Assembly: GCA_036346355.1 (NCBI GenBank)
Contig: CM070580.1
Location: 67,410,854-67,474,853, forward strand
Reading direction: 5' to 3'
Length of the DNA: 64,000 nt
DNA from: Rhipidocladum racemiflorum
Taxonomy: Eukaryota > Streptophyta > Magnoliopsida > Poales > Poaceae
Positions 12,278-23,124 of the stretch are shown piece after piece. How positions within the stretch are numbered: position 1 is the stretch's first letter; every line of letters starts with the position of its first letter. Both the position numbers and the translations under genes were made by a program. The notes below the pieces were generated by a model that was not told the DNA's origin, made no database searches, and was given only the letters and a program-made list of their open reading frames with translations.

Positions 12278-12362
12278 TTCAAGTAAATCGTATATTGTCA
12301 AACCTAAACTTCATGAGAGGAAGCAATTCAAATTTCACATAATAGAAAGCAATTCACATGTC

Positions 12363-12745
12363 TATCTCAGACCGACTAAGCATGCGACGTACCAACGATG
12401 ACTCCTAATCTCTAATTAGGTTAGGTCCTAATCCCATTCGAGGATATGTGGTTGAGCAAGTTCCTAAGTGTTGTACAACTCTAGAGGAAATTTGGCAAAG
12501 ACATCTCAGCTGTTCTCCAAATACACGTCTCGACAACAGGTCAAGAGGGTGTGTATTCGAAGAACACCAGGAGATGCCGATTTAAACTTTCTAGAGTTTG
12601 TACAACATCTTAGGAACTTGCCCGAGCCACATATCCTCGAACTGCCCAAAAACGTGGACAATTGAGATCGCTTATTTATAAATATGCCATTTTAGCATAC
12701 TTATAAACAAGCACCCTCGAACGGAGACGCATAGGTTACGCAACT
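12363..12745 (-). promoter_or_regulatory. Duplicated transposase leader/promoter, copy 1 (with hairpin 12437-12642)
   Basis: This ~380 bp segment repeats at 17230-17625. Each copy lies just upstream of a transposase start on the minus strand (12277 and 17161). Element-strand TATA-like motifs (GGCATATTTATAAATAAGC, 12671-12688, and one at about 12696) suggest transcription starts near 12640, so the inverted repeat 12437-12642 would form the start of the 5' UTR. Its arms begin TTCGAGGATATGTGG and end CCACATATCCTCGAA. Confidence 0.6.
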
Positions 12746-13621
12746 AAACTCGATAATAAAGTGCGATAATATAGCATGTGTTACAAGTTTCAAATTGCAA
12801 TGATGGATTGCTCTCGATTGCTATAGAAGGGTTGCTAAATTAATTAGCCGTCCAACTTCTAGATGGCCAATATATCACCGGCTATTACATCTAAAAATTT
12901 AAGGATTACACAACCCTAGAACAAAGATCGCTCTAGCACAGAAAACAACAAGTACAAAGATAATATCGTAATGAATATAGCACTAATCTAACCCTACCAC
13001 AATGCATTAAGAGCAAGTGCCACCAAATTGTCGACTAAGAGCATAAAGGAATAAGCACAAAGATCGCTCGACCCTAGAACAATGCATTAAGAGCAAGTGG
13101 CACCAAATTGTCACTAAGAGCAGTGTTGTTCTAGGTCTAGCAAGTTCCTTTAATGATCGATTAATCAAGCCTCATTCAAAAGCAATCATCATCGAGCTAT
13201 TTACAACCAATTACAGCCCACAGTCCAAATGCATCTTACGGTCGCCGAACCGAGTCGGCAATGGGGAGGAGCCGATGGGGACGCGCCGATGGGGGGATGA
13301 GCCGGAGGGGAGGCGCTGGGAGGACCCAGAGGGGGAGGCGCCGGGGAGGACTCAGAGGGGAGGCGCCGGGGAGGCGCCCACGGGTACCCGCCAATGGGGA
13401 GGAGTCGGGGAGAGGCGCCACGGGTAGGCGCCGGTCGGGGAGGTGGTCGAGCTAGGGTGTGGGAGGAGCCGGAGGGGGAGGCGCCGGGGGGGGGGAGGAG
13501 GCGGAGGGGGAGGCACCGGTGCGGGAGATGGTGGAGCTAGGGTTGTGGAATGAATTGAAACGAAATCGGTCTTGCCGAAATGAATCGAGTGTGCGCTACC
13601 AAATGAAAATGCTCAGGTTTT
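12746..13621. other. Spacer with GGCGCC-rich tract
   Basis: 12746-13235 is AT-rich and holds a short repeated phrase (GAGCAAGTGCCACCAAATTGTC at about 13012 and again, slightly altered, at about 13092) but no gene. 13236-13540 is strongly G-rich on the plus strand, with repeated GGCGCCGGGGAGG-type units. The long frames there, on either strand, look like low-complexity artefacts or a decayed GC-rich first exon. Confidence 0.5.
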
Positions 13622-13788
13622 ATCACGGTCGTTTCTATAGAAAAACCGATCGCAATTATACTAAGTATCTGTCGGTTCTTCTATAGAAAAACCGATCGCA
13701 ATATGTGGAGTATCTGTGTCGGTTCTTTAAAAGAACCGATCGCAATTATACTATCTGTGACGGTTTCCTAAAGAACCGATTGTGATAA
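13622..13788. repeat. CACTA-type subterminal repeat block (internal position)
   Basis: Three to four inverted units of the form CGGTTCT..TATAGAA..AACCGATCGCAAT. They share the CTATAGAA centre with the block at 18033-18271, and together the two blocks flank the TNP2 gene. Such repeats normally sit within a few hundred bases of the transposon ends, so their position here suggests an older or internal boundary. Confidence 0.65.
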
Positions 13789-13941
13789 CTATGATCCAAT
13801 TTCTAGTTTTTTTTAAAACAGAATCTTCATTCAAAAGAGTCGAAAAGTCAAATCTTTTTCAAATTTGCTATACTATAAGATCCATTTGACATATATATTC
13901 TACAAAATGCCACATTATACAGGGAATTCTTACAACATAAT
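13789..13941. other. Spacer 3' of TNP2 relic
   Basis: Short AT-rich stretch. Nothing recognisable; probably the 3' UTR of the transposase gene. Confidence 0.4.
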
Positions 13942-16900
13942 TTATTTAAAATACAACCCTTCTTGATGATCTACACGCATGTAATGTGTTCCATGTGTGC
14001 CGTCGTCACCGCTAAGACATGCCCCATCTGCAAACGGAGGTGTTTCATCAAATTGGTTGTACTCTTCTTCATCTACGACATTTTCAACTCCAACAATCCT
14101 CCTCTTGCCATGAAGTACGACGTGCAACCTCGGATTGGCCGGATCACGCACGTAGAAAACTTGAGTTGCTTGCTTTGCGAGGACGAACGGTTCATCTCTG
14201 TAGGCCAGTCTATTCAGATAAACAAGTGTAAAACCTGTCTTGTCGACCTTAACTCCGTGAGGAAGTCTCACCCACTTACATCGGAACAATGGAACTTGGT
14301 ATATTCCGTAGTCGAGCTCCCATATTTCTTCGATCATCCCGTAGTGACAGTTCATTGCAGTTGACGATCCTCTAATTGGATCATCGGACAAAGCATCTAT
14401 GCTCACACCACTGTTTTGCACTGTACTCTTTGCATCTTGACTTTCAGTATAAAATGTGTAGCCATTAATATCGTAACCTTGCCATGTCTCAGATATTAAA
14501 TCTTGGTCCATCACCAACCATTTGACATCCTCGGTACTAACGGAGACCTTCACCTTTTCTTTGAACCATGTGAGGAATCGATCGTTGTGTTCTCGTGGTG
14601 ATGGAAAGCTCATCCATAAGTGGATTCTCTTCCGTAATATCAACTTGTCTTTGTTGGATGTATGGATGAACTTCTACTGTGTTGCAAGGCTGTGAAATGC
14701 GCTTACAAGACATATCAAATTGTGGGCTCATTAGATTTGACCCAATGGTTCCTTTGCCACCAAGTCTGCCCTCATGACGAGATATAGGAACACCAATCGG
14801 TTGTCTTTTACCTAGGTAGTCCACGCAGAACTCAATAACCTCTTCATCCCATAACCTTCAATAATACTACCCTCAGGCTTCGACCTATTCCTCACGTATG
14901 ACTTTAATATACCCATGTACCTCTCGAACGGATACATGTAACGCAGGAATGCGGGTCCACAAATCTTAATCTCTCTAATAAGGTGAACAAAGAGGTGGGA
15001 CCATGACGTCGAAGAACGACGGGGAAATGCATCTCAAGTCGACAAAGAGTCTCGCACCACCTCACTTTGTAAGTTGTCCAAAGATATCGGGATCAATAAC
15101 CTTGCATGAAATCGCATTGAAGAAATAGCATAGCTTCGTGATTGCCAACCTTTGACGTCATCTGGTAGGATATTTACGATTGCAACAGGGAGCATTTGGG
15201 TCATAAAGACATGACAGTCGTGGGACTTCATACCGATCAACTTCAAATCATCCATAGACACAAGCTTCTTAATGTTTGCGGAGTAGCCCGATGGAACTTT
15301 AATATCGTGGAGACACTTGCAGAGGTCTTCTTTCTCTTTCTTGGATAAGGTGTAGCATGCGGCGGGATGTACGGCCCTTTTCCATCCTCCTCCATCACCG
15401 CAAGCTTGGGCCTGATCCCCATGTAGGTCATATCGCGGCGAGCATTCACACCATCCTTGGTCTTCCTGTATGTTCAGCAGATGCCTACCAAATTATCACA
15501 AACATTTTTCTCAACGTGCATGACATCAATACATTGACGGACATCTAACTCCTTCCAATATGGTAAGTCCCAAAATATCGACCTCTTTTTCCAAATGGTC
15601 CTAGGACGAACAGATTTACGGCTCTTACCATACTGAACATCGATATCCTCTACGCGTGAATATACTTGCCTTCCAGTCATAGGCTGCGGGGCTGCACGAA
15701 CTTCCCTCTTTCCATCAAATTTGTCATCCATCTTACGATATCGATGACTTCGGGGTAGAAACCTACGGTGACCCATGTACACCGTTTTCCTCGACGCTGA
15801 CCACAAGCTATCAGTGTCCTCTTCACAAATTGGACAAGCTTTGGCTCCCTTCGTGCTATAGCCCGCCAAATTACCAAAGGCTGGAAAATCATTTATGGTG
15901 CAAAATATCATAGCCCGTAGGGTGAAGTTCTCTCTTTTGTATGCATCCCACACCTCAACCCCACAGTCCACAATTTTACCAAATCCTCAATTAGTGGTGA
16001 TAGGTACACATCAATATCATTACCCGGCTGTTTGGGTCCTGAGATTAGCAACGACATCATGATATACTTCCGCTTCATGCATAACCAAGGAGGCAAATTG
16101 TAGATACACAACAAAATCGGCCAAGCAATCTTGTGTCGATCGCTCATATTACCAAACGGATTCATACCATCCGTACTCAATCCAAATCTTATGTTCCTCA
16201 TCTCGGCACCAAACTCCTCATGTTCCCAATTAATGTTTCTCCATTGAGCCGAATCTAGGATGTCTCAACTTGCCATCTTCCTTTCGAGATTCATAATGCC
16301 AACGCAACAATTTTGCCTCTTTAGGATTTGCAAATAACCGCTCTAAACGGGAATGATGGGCAAATACCACAACACCTTGGGTGGTGCCCCTTTTTTCACA
16401 TCTTCACCGTGGTCAATTCGGTTCTTACGCTTCTTGTCATTACGCTTCTCATTTTGTTTGTATCGGGTACACCACAAACAGGACAAATGTGATTCCTTAT
16501 GGACGTTGCGGTATAGTATGCAATCATTTGGACATGCATGTATCCTTTCTATTTCCATTCCCATGGGACATAATAGCTTCTTCGCTTCATAAATACTTGT
16601 TGGCAACTCGCTTCCCTCTGGAAGCATATCCGAAAGAAGTATTAAAAGTGCATTGAAACTTGTATCTGTCCAACGGTGTTTTGCCTTCAGTTCAAACAAT
16701 GCAAGGACCGAACCCAACTTGGTGTATTCCCTTGCAACCTGAAAACAATGGTTTGGCATCGTCATCCATCAAGCTTTTAAATTTCTCGAACTCTCTTTAC
16801 GTGTAATTTCCCTCCACATCCCGCAACATTTGATCTAAATTATCCTCATCAAACATATCACGCTCCAACTCCTGATCGGCTTCCAAAGATATCTTCGTTG

Positions 16901-17161
16901 CATATCACAGGGGTACTACCTGTCTCCCCATGATGGATCCAACACGTGTAATTCCTCACGAAGCCACGTCGAATCAAATGGCCTTCAATTTGAGATGAGT
17001 TCTTAAATCTCCTGAGATTGGTGCAATCAATACAAGGACAATATATGAACTTTACACCCTCATAACCATATCTTCTTCTTCAATTCTTATGAACTCCTTA
17101 ACTCCCTCTCAAATTCAGCACTCACACGGCTTTTGTGATACATCCATTCTTCACGGTCCAT
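13942..17161 (-). pseudogene. TNP2-like (TNPD) CACTA transposase relic with DUF4216 C-terminus
   Basis: Reading begins at the ATG at 17161 (MDREEWMYH, a usual TNP2 start). The N-terminal part (16765-16343) contains LLSDMLPEGSELPTS, YEAKKLLCPMG, IERIHACPNDCILYR and a Cys-pair (SCLWC). The core follows at 16201-15474, with LSTDGMNPFGN, NLPPWLCMK, ISGPKQPGNDIDVYL, GAKACPICEED and IDVMHVEKNVCDNL. A DUF4218-like part lies around 15261-15034. The C-terminal region (14643-13942) matches DUF4216, with KEKVKVS, CKWVR, QVFYV and VVDEEEYNQFDE. In En/Spm this protein acts on the CACTA ends to excise the element. At least five frameshifts or stops split the frame, so it is not functional as read. Confidence 0.85.
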
Positions 17162-17229
17162 CTACAAGTAAACCGCAAACAATAAATTAATAATGCCTAA
17201 TCAATGAATGATCTTAAAGAAACGTATAT

Positions 17230-17625
17230 CTCAGAGACCGACTAAGTACGTACGTACCAACGATGACTCCTAATCTCTAAGTAGGTTAGGTCCTAATCCC
17301 ATTCGAGGATATGTGGTTCGAGCAAGTTCCTAATTAAGATGTTGTACAAACTTTAGAGAATTTCGGCAGCATCTCCCCGCTGTTCTCCAAATACACGTAT
17401 CGACAACATGTCAAGAGGATGTGTATTCGGAGAACACTGGCCAGGGAGATGCTGCCGAAACTTTCACTACAGTTTGTACAACAGCTTAGGAACTTGCCCG
17501 AGCCACATATCCTCGAACTGTCCAAAAAACGTGGACAATTCGAGACTGCTTATTTATAAATATGCCATTTTAGCATACTTATAAACAAGCACCCTCGAAC
17601 GGGAGACGCATAGGTTACGCAGCCT
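17230..17625 (-). promoter_or_regulatory. Duplicated transposase leader/promoter, copy 2 (hairpin 17303-17517)
   Basis: Second copy of the 12363-12745 segment, ending ~70 bp before the TNP2 start codon. The hairpin arms are about 95-100 bp each with a ~25 bp loop. Matching blocks include GGATATGTGG, GCAAGTTCCTAA, TGTTGTACAAACT and TTTCGGCAGCATCTCCC. TATA-like sequences on the element strand lie at 17549-17567 and 17573-17590, so the predicted transcript would begin with the hairpin. Confidence 0.65.
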
Positions 17626-18032
17626 AATTAACTATTATATATAATTGATCATATTAATAATATTAAAACAATTAATTTAAGTCCTACTGCAATATTGAAG
17701 AGATTTCTAAGAATTAATGCTGGTCACCTTTCGAGGAAAACCACAAACGAGGGGAAATCTAGCTCCTGATCAAGCTAGCACGGGTTTCAATTAACTGAGA
17801 CCTTCAACGCACCGATCTCCTCCACCATACACTCTGCTAATGAGACCAAATCAAAATCGAATAATGTACGTTAATACAACATTGAAGGGATTCAAGGAAT
17901 CGGCCCACCTGCTGAATAAATCCACAGGTAAGATAGGTCGGAAAATAGAGAAATCGCCTATCGAACTAACTCGACGAGAGTTAATAAGTTCATTCCCGAG
18001 TCCAGACGGTACATATAAAACCTAGCGAGCCT
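17626..18032. other. Spacer without recognised gene
   Basis: AT-rich, with short frames only (61 codons at 17840). I see no domain, repeat or RNA gene. Confidence 0.4.
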
Positions 18033-18271
18033 CATCACAATCGGTTCTATAGAAGAACCGTTTGTGATTAATTAGTTATCACCGTCGCTTATATGTAAAA
18101 CCGATCGTGATAATTTGATTCTCAACAGCCGGTTTCTTTATAGAACCGACACGTATAATATATCGCTGTCGCTTCAAAAGGAACCGATCAGAAGGAACCG
18201 GCTACGTATAATATATCAGATAATATATCAGTGTCAACATCACAGTCGGTTCTTGATAAGAACCGACACGG
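18033..18271. repeat. CACTA-type subterminal repeat block (internal position)
   Basis: Inverted units ATCACAATCGGTTCT..AGAACCG and variants CCGATCGTGAT and GAACCGACACG, interrupted by TATAATATATC. It lies immediately 5' of the acidic ORF at 18400, so it may act as that gene's promoter region as well as a transposase-binding array. This is inference. Confidence 0.65.
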
Positions 18272-18399
18272 ATATCCATTCGCCCCCTCGTCTTCCCCGC
18301 CATTTTGACGTTCAAACAATACTTAACTCCTTTCGTTCTCTGCATCCTGGTCACATCGGTCCATATAGCTCCTTTCGTTCTCTGCATCTTCGACCGGCA

Positions 18400-18936
18400 A
18401 TGGCAGCGCCACCACCATCTCCGGCAAGTTCTGACGACTCCGTGGAGTCGCCTCTCTTCCATCCTCCTCCACCGTCCTCACCGCCGCCGGTAGCGCCGCC
18501 TCAGCCTCCGGCGCCTCACTCCGGCGTGGCGCCAGCGCCCCACCTGTCTCCCGTCGTCCCTCCCGGCGCCTCACCCCATCCGGGCGCCTCCAAAGGCAGC
18601 AGGAATAAGCGCCCCAGAGATGACGACGACGACGAGGAGGAGGACGACGACGACTACGAGGGGGACGACGAGGAGGACGACGACGACGAGGAGGAGGACG
18701 ACGAGGGGGACGACGACGACGACGAGGAGGAGGAGGAGGAGGAGAAGGAGGAGGAGGAGGAGGAGAAGGTGGAGGAGTACTACGCGCCGATCACCATAGG
18801 GACCGGCGCGTCGTCTAGATCGGGTTCATCATCGGAGGATGAACCATCACTAGTCCGCGTAGTCTCCAGCGACTCTGGCGACTCGGGTGACTCGGGTCAC
18901 TCGGATGACTCGGTTGACTCGGGTTACTCGGGCTAG
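18400..18936 (+). CDS. Unknown acidic low-complexity protein inside CACTA region
   Basis: A 178-codon intact frame from ATG 18400 (MAAPPPSPASSDDSVES). The frame stays open upstream to 18115, but this is the first ATG after the subterminal repeats and a GC rise. Residues 1-60 are Pro/Ala/Ser-rich. Residues 66-72 (GSRNKRPRD) are basic and could be a nuclear signal. Residues ~73-125 are almost only Asp and Glu. A Ser/Gly/Asp tail repeats DSGDSG. No catalytic domain is visible. Acidic tracts of this kind occur in nuclear histone- or DNA-associated proteins, but that is only analogy. It lies between two CACTA repeat blocks, on the opposite strand to the transposase genes, and could be a transposon accessory gene, a captured exon or a chance frame. 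Confidence 0.45.
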   Translation: MAAPPPSPASSDDSVESPLFHPPPPSSPPPVAPPQPPAPHSGVAPAPHLSPVVPPGASPHPGASKGSRNKRPRDDDDDEEEDDDDYEGDDEEDDDDEEEDDEGDDDDDEEEEEEEKEEEEEEKVEEYYAPITIGTGASSRSGSSSEDEPSLVRVVSSDSGDSGDSGHSDDSVDSGYSG

Positions 18937-19560
18937 AGCCACGAGTAGTAAATTTAATATATTAGGTGTAATGCAGTCCCCCTTTATATGTTTACTAATT
19001 ATAAACAATGGATGTGGTGATATATTGTAATGAAATACAGCTTTGTTTAATATATTAGGGTTGTTGGCCTAGTGAGATGAAGTCTATTCTACGCCTTTAC
19101 ACTCTATTTTGAATCTCTTTTATATTTTTGTGCATTGTATCTTTCTAATGTTCTGTTGTTCCAAGTCAAAATGTTTCATGTCCTATTGATAAAAAAAACA
19201 AGTATAATGTGTGGAATGGTATATATATTATTATTATCTGGCTGCATGCATGCTACTATATTGTTATATATAATTTGCATCACTACATGTGTCTATATAA
19301 ATTGTCTGAGAGTTGAACCGCGAGTTGGAATTCTAACAGATTGGTACTGTTCATCGTCCGAAAATACAAGTTTTGCACAAATATTAAAGCATGAATGAAG
19401 GGTACAAGAGGTCTGTGTTGGGATTCTAGCAGAGCGGCCTGTGTTGGAGTTTGTTTTTTTCTTCTTCCCTGAAGGGGAAATGTGTGAGTGGAGGATCTCA
19501 CAAAAACTATGTTTCTAATGAATCGTTCTTGGTTGCACCTAATGGTGTTGCCAAAAAATC
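18937..19560. other. Spacer downstream of the acidic ORF
   Basis: AT-rich. It may hold the acidic gene's 3' UTR. No recognisable gene, repeat or structural RNA. Confidence 0.4.
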
Positions 19561-19983
19561 ATCACAATCGGTTCGGAAAAGAAGCGATTGTGATAACCCC
19601 TGTGCTCATCACAATCGGTTTCTTCCCAAAACCGATTATGATAATACCTTCTCATTACAATCGGTTCTGGAAAAGAACTGATTGTGATAACCCCTGTGCT
19701 CAGGACAATCGGTTTCTTCCCAAAACCGATTGTGATAATACCTACTCATTACAATCGGTTCTAGATAAAAACCGATTGTGATAAAAAAATTATTATCACA
19801 ATCGGTTCTTATCTAGAACCGATTGGGATTATTATCGTATCACAATCGGTTCTCTCGTAACCGATTGTGATAACCTGTTACCAAGATTTCCAAATGGAAT
19901 ATGCTTATCACAATCGGTTCTGAAGTCAAAAGTTTAGAACCGACACAGATGAAGCGATAGTAATGTGTCATTCTGTAGTAGTG
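19561..19983. repeat. Right subterminal repeats and terminus of the large CACTA
   Basis: About eight inverted units ATCACAATCGGTTCT...AGAACCGATTGTGAT, then a ~75 bp terminal segment ending GTAGTAGTG at 19983. In reverse complement, that terminal segment is almost the same as the left end of the complete element at 21869, including GCTTCATCTGTGTCGGTTC, so the two belong to one family. Confidence 0.85.
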
Positions 19984-19986
19984 TGT

Positions 19987-20991
19987 CTGTAATGGGACGG
20001 ACCTAGTTGATTAAGTTGCTAATAACGTACCTGTGGGACCTCAGGAGGTCAACTACACCCTTTGTGTAAGTTGTACGGGGGAGCATACCGGGGCTGCGGC
20101 CAGGTACCCATCTAACGGTTGGTTGGCCTAAACTTCGCCTTAGCTAAGGGAAGGGTTAGTGTGCAACAACCGGGGAGGACCACTTGTACTGTTAGAAGTT
20201 TCCGAAAGACTTTGTTACGGGAACTCGCCTTTGTGGTGTTTGACTGTATCTTGTGGGTAAAGTGCATAACCTCTGCAGAGTATAAAATCTATTCGAATAA
20301 CCGTGTCCGCGGTATTGGACATCGCTCGGGAATTACAGTCAAGGGTTAGACTTTCTTGAAAATAACTTGGACTTGAAAGGTTGGGCTTGGTTAAATAATG
20401 ATGTTGATGGAAATGTGGTTTAGGAATGGGAAGGATGTTGATTAAACTATTGGAAAGGTTATTTATGTTATACTTGTTTCTACTGCTTTCGAATCTACTT
20501 ATGCTACTTGTCAAATGCTGTTTTACTGCAAATACACCTTGAGCTACTCCTTTGTACCAAGCCATGCATGTAGTATATTTAGTTGCATTCTGTGCATGAC
20601 TTGCTGAGTACCAAGTACTCACCCTTGCCACAATACAATACCAGTTGAAGAGGAGACTACACCAGCTTTGGAGGAGGAGCTCCAAGAGGAACCGTCTACT
20701 TAGGGAGCGAGCCGATCGATTACTGTGGTATACCGGATGGCGCCAATGGGTTATCTTATTTTTTCCGCTGCTATTATTTCTCTCTTAATAAGTTTCGCCC
20801 TGCGTGGCGTATATTTGTAACTTGACCATAAGGTCGAGCAACCAGTTTGACTATTTAATTAAAGTACTTTATTAGTATCGAGTGGTATGATTGTGATATT
20901 TACCGATGTTAAGACTGTGTGCACTAGCGCGTTCCTGGACTAGTGCTGGATATACACAGAGGGTCCGGATTTGCAGATTCGAGTCCCGACA
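19987..20991 (+). repeat. LTR 3'-end fragment (gypsy, same family as 50812-54458)
   Basis: In reverse complement it matches about 50812-51820, including GTAATGGGACGGACCTAGTT, the TTCGCCCTGCGTGGCGTAT segment and the end CGAGTCCCGACA. The 5' part of the LTR is absent because the CACTA end lies at 19983. The bases after 20991 do not contain the expected TGGTATCAGAGC primer site, so the interior is rearranged or from another element. Confidence 0.75.
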
Positions 20992-21868
20992 TCCTTGGTG
21001 GTGGGAATGCCCGAATCTCAAGTTGGCAGCTCAGGCGGTTTGGGCCTATGCTGCGTCGAGCAGTGTCCTCATCTGATCGATCCACTGGCGTCATCGGGTT
21101 GTCTAGATCCGATGGTAGGAGTAATCTCAGCAGCATATGCGCGCACTAGATATTAGCTTCAGGGGTACTGAAGATGTCGCTGTTGCAGCATTGCCAAGAT
21201 GTCGTCCTTGCAGCGTAGCCGGGCTGGTCATTTCGTCGAGGAATCTGTTGTTCCTGGGGATCCATTACCCTCAAGTGGGGTGCTGTTGGATTGTTGTGAT
21301 CAAATCGCCTCGACAAGTTGGCCATAGTTCCCGATGCGTCCACGGTAGTTGGATTTTGTCGATGATCCGCAGTATTGGGAGCAACGGTGTCCAGGGCTGC
21401 TTGCGTCGAGTTTGGCACCACCGCCGGGTCTTGAGGCGTGCCCGGGGAAATCTGGTGTCCCGAGCTGTCTGTGGTGTCCGCCCCTGAAACTCTTTCTTGA
21501 GAGTTTTCGGCAGTAGCACCGTTGTTGGCTCTAGCCATGAACACGCAGCGATCTGTGATGCTGCCTTGGCTGTTGATGTCAGTGCTGTGGTTGTCACTGT
21601 CGGTATCGATGCATTTGAGGACACTGGGCTCCATCGAGTCGAAGTCGATGAAGGACACTTCTCGGCGTTGATCCTATGGGTAGGACTCGATGAATACGAT
21701 GTGCTCGAGTCCCCCATCAGGTCTCCAATAGTAGAGCATAGTCCCGAAGGCGATCTCGGATCCAATCGTTGAGGCATAGTCGATGAAGACACTCGGATTG
21801 ACGTCGTTACGGTGGTCGACACTAGAGTCTGTCGTGGATGCTCATCGAAGGCATGGTTAATCTACAGA
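20992..21868 (-). pseudogene. Probable gypsy gag-leader fragment, function unclear
   Basis: Minus-strand frames (21822-21271 and 21658-21146) give polar, Asn/Thr/Ser-rich sequences with TMLYYWRPDGGLEHIVF-like wording just upstream of a MARANNGATAENSQ start. Such polar N-termini are common in grass gypsy Gag regions, but no diagnostic domain is visible. It is bounded on the left by an LTR end and on the right by a CACTA insertion. Confidence 0.35.
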
Positions 21869-21980
21869 CACTACTACAAAATGATACATCACTATCGCTT
21901 CATCTGTGTCGGTTCCAAACTTTTGACTAAAAAACCGATTGTGATACGTGTATGTCATTTGTAAATTTTGGTAACAGGTT

Positions 21981-22335
21981 ATCACAATCGGTTCTTAGAA
22001 AGAACCGATTGTGATGAGAATAATCATCACAATCAGTTCTTTCTAAGAACCGATTGTGATAACTCATTTCCTCATCACAATCGGTTCTGAAAAAGAACCG
22101 ATTGTGATGATAGACCACTTATCACAATCGGTTCTGAGAAAGAACCAATTGTGATGAGGGACCCCTTATCACAATTGGTCCTTTCTCAGAACCGATTGTG
22201 ATAAGTCCATCATCACAATCGGTCTTTTCTCAGAACCGATTGTGATGTTTCCTCATCACAATCGGTTCTGAGAAAGGACCGATTGTGATAAGGGGTCCCT
22301 CATTACAATCGGTTCTGAGAAAGAACCGATTGCGA
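21981..22335. repeat. Subterminal inverted repeat array, left
   Basis: About eight palindromic units of ATCACAATCGGTTCT plus a short centre plus AGAACCGATTGTGAT, separated by a few to about 15 variable bases. These are the presumed binding sites of a TNPA-type protein and can each fold into a ~15 bp stem. Confidence 0.85.
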
Positions 22336-23124
22336 TGAGACTCACAAGGTTTATATCCTTACGGGATGAACTCTCCTCTGTTGGTGTTCTAGAGCAAAAA
22401 ATAACCATCGCCACCCCGAAAAATAGAACATACTCTTGTTGAAACTTAGACTTGGGGGAGAAAAATCTGAAATCCTTAAGGATGTGTGTTAAGAGGGTAA
22501 GTTGAAGCCCTAGCTTGAGAAGATTTTCCCTCTATTTTCTCTCAGTTGAGGTTTTTAGCATATTTATAAGCAAGCACTTAGTGGTGACGCATTTACACAC
22601 ATGGAACAAATTACATGCGTGTAGATCATTAAAGAGGGTTGTATTGTAAATAAAGTTGTAAGATTGCCATGTCTAATTGAGACAAGCTAATGCCATTTCA
22701 AGGGTAAAGTACCAGCAAAGAAAAAGTACAAACTTGCTAACTTGTTAACTTGCTGTTGAACCTGTTTTAGTTAAAATATTAAGGACAATACTTCCATAAG
22801 GAAGGAAAGGGAAGAATTTTTCCACTCAACGCATAATTATTAGTAATTACTTGCACATTCTTTCCACTCCATCCAAGCACAACACATAATCCCAAACAAT
22901 TATTAAAACAGTACCAAGAATAATACCAGCACTACTAGTCCTTTCATATTGCAGTCGGTTTCAATTAAAACTGACACTACTAATCAAACCTATTGCTTTT
23001 TGTGAAGGCAATGAAAGGAATGCATTTCAATAGCATATATACAGAAAGTTTAGCAAAGTGGAGACCGACTCGGCTTGAGCTTAAATTAGATGGAAAATAG
23101 AATTAAAGGTGTGGTGGACACCAC
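22336..23124. other. CACTA interior with leader remnant
   Basis: No coding frame. 22520-22600 retains similarity to the transposase leader (TATA-like motif and AAGCAAGCACTT..GTGGTGACGCAT). The remainder is AT-rich and unrecognised. Confidence 0.5.

Larger units (their letters stand above)
10409..19983 (-). mobile_element. Large decayed CACTA (En/Spm) DNA transposon, left end not seen
   Basis: The right end (19983) reads ...TTCTGTAGTAGTG, the reverse complement of a CACTACTACAGAA terminus. It is preceded by inverted subterminal repeats built on ATCACAATCGGTTCT. Inside are two minus-strand transposase relics: TNP2/TNPD-like (13942-17161) and Transposase_24/TNPA-like (to 12277). The three bases after the end (TGT) are followed by an LTR fragment; the related LTR at 50812-54458 shows that this TGT belongs to uninterrupted LTR sequence, which agrees with a 3-bp CACTA TSD. 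No CACTA terminus was found to the left, and the LARD abuts at 10408, so the left end is probably beyond the window. More than one CACTA copy may be merged here. Confidence 0.75.

Noticed and set aside
13236..13540. GC-rich ORFs on both strands
   Set aside because: GGCGCC-type tandem repeats give open frames in several phases; none shows a domain.
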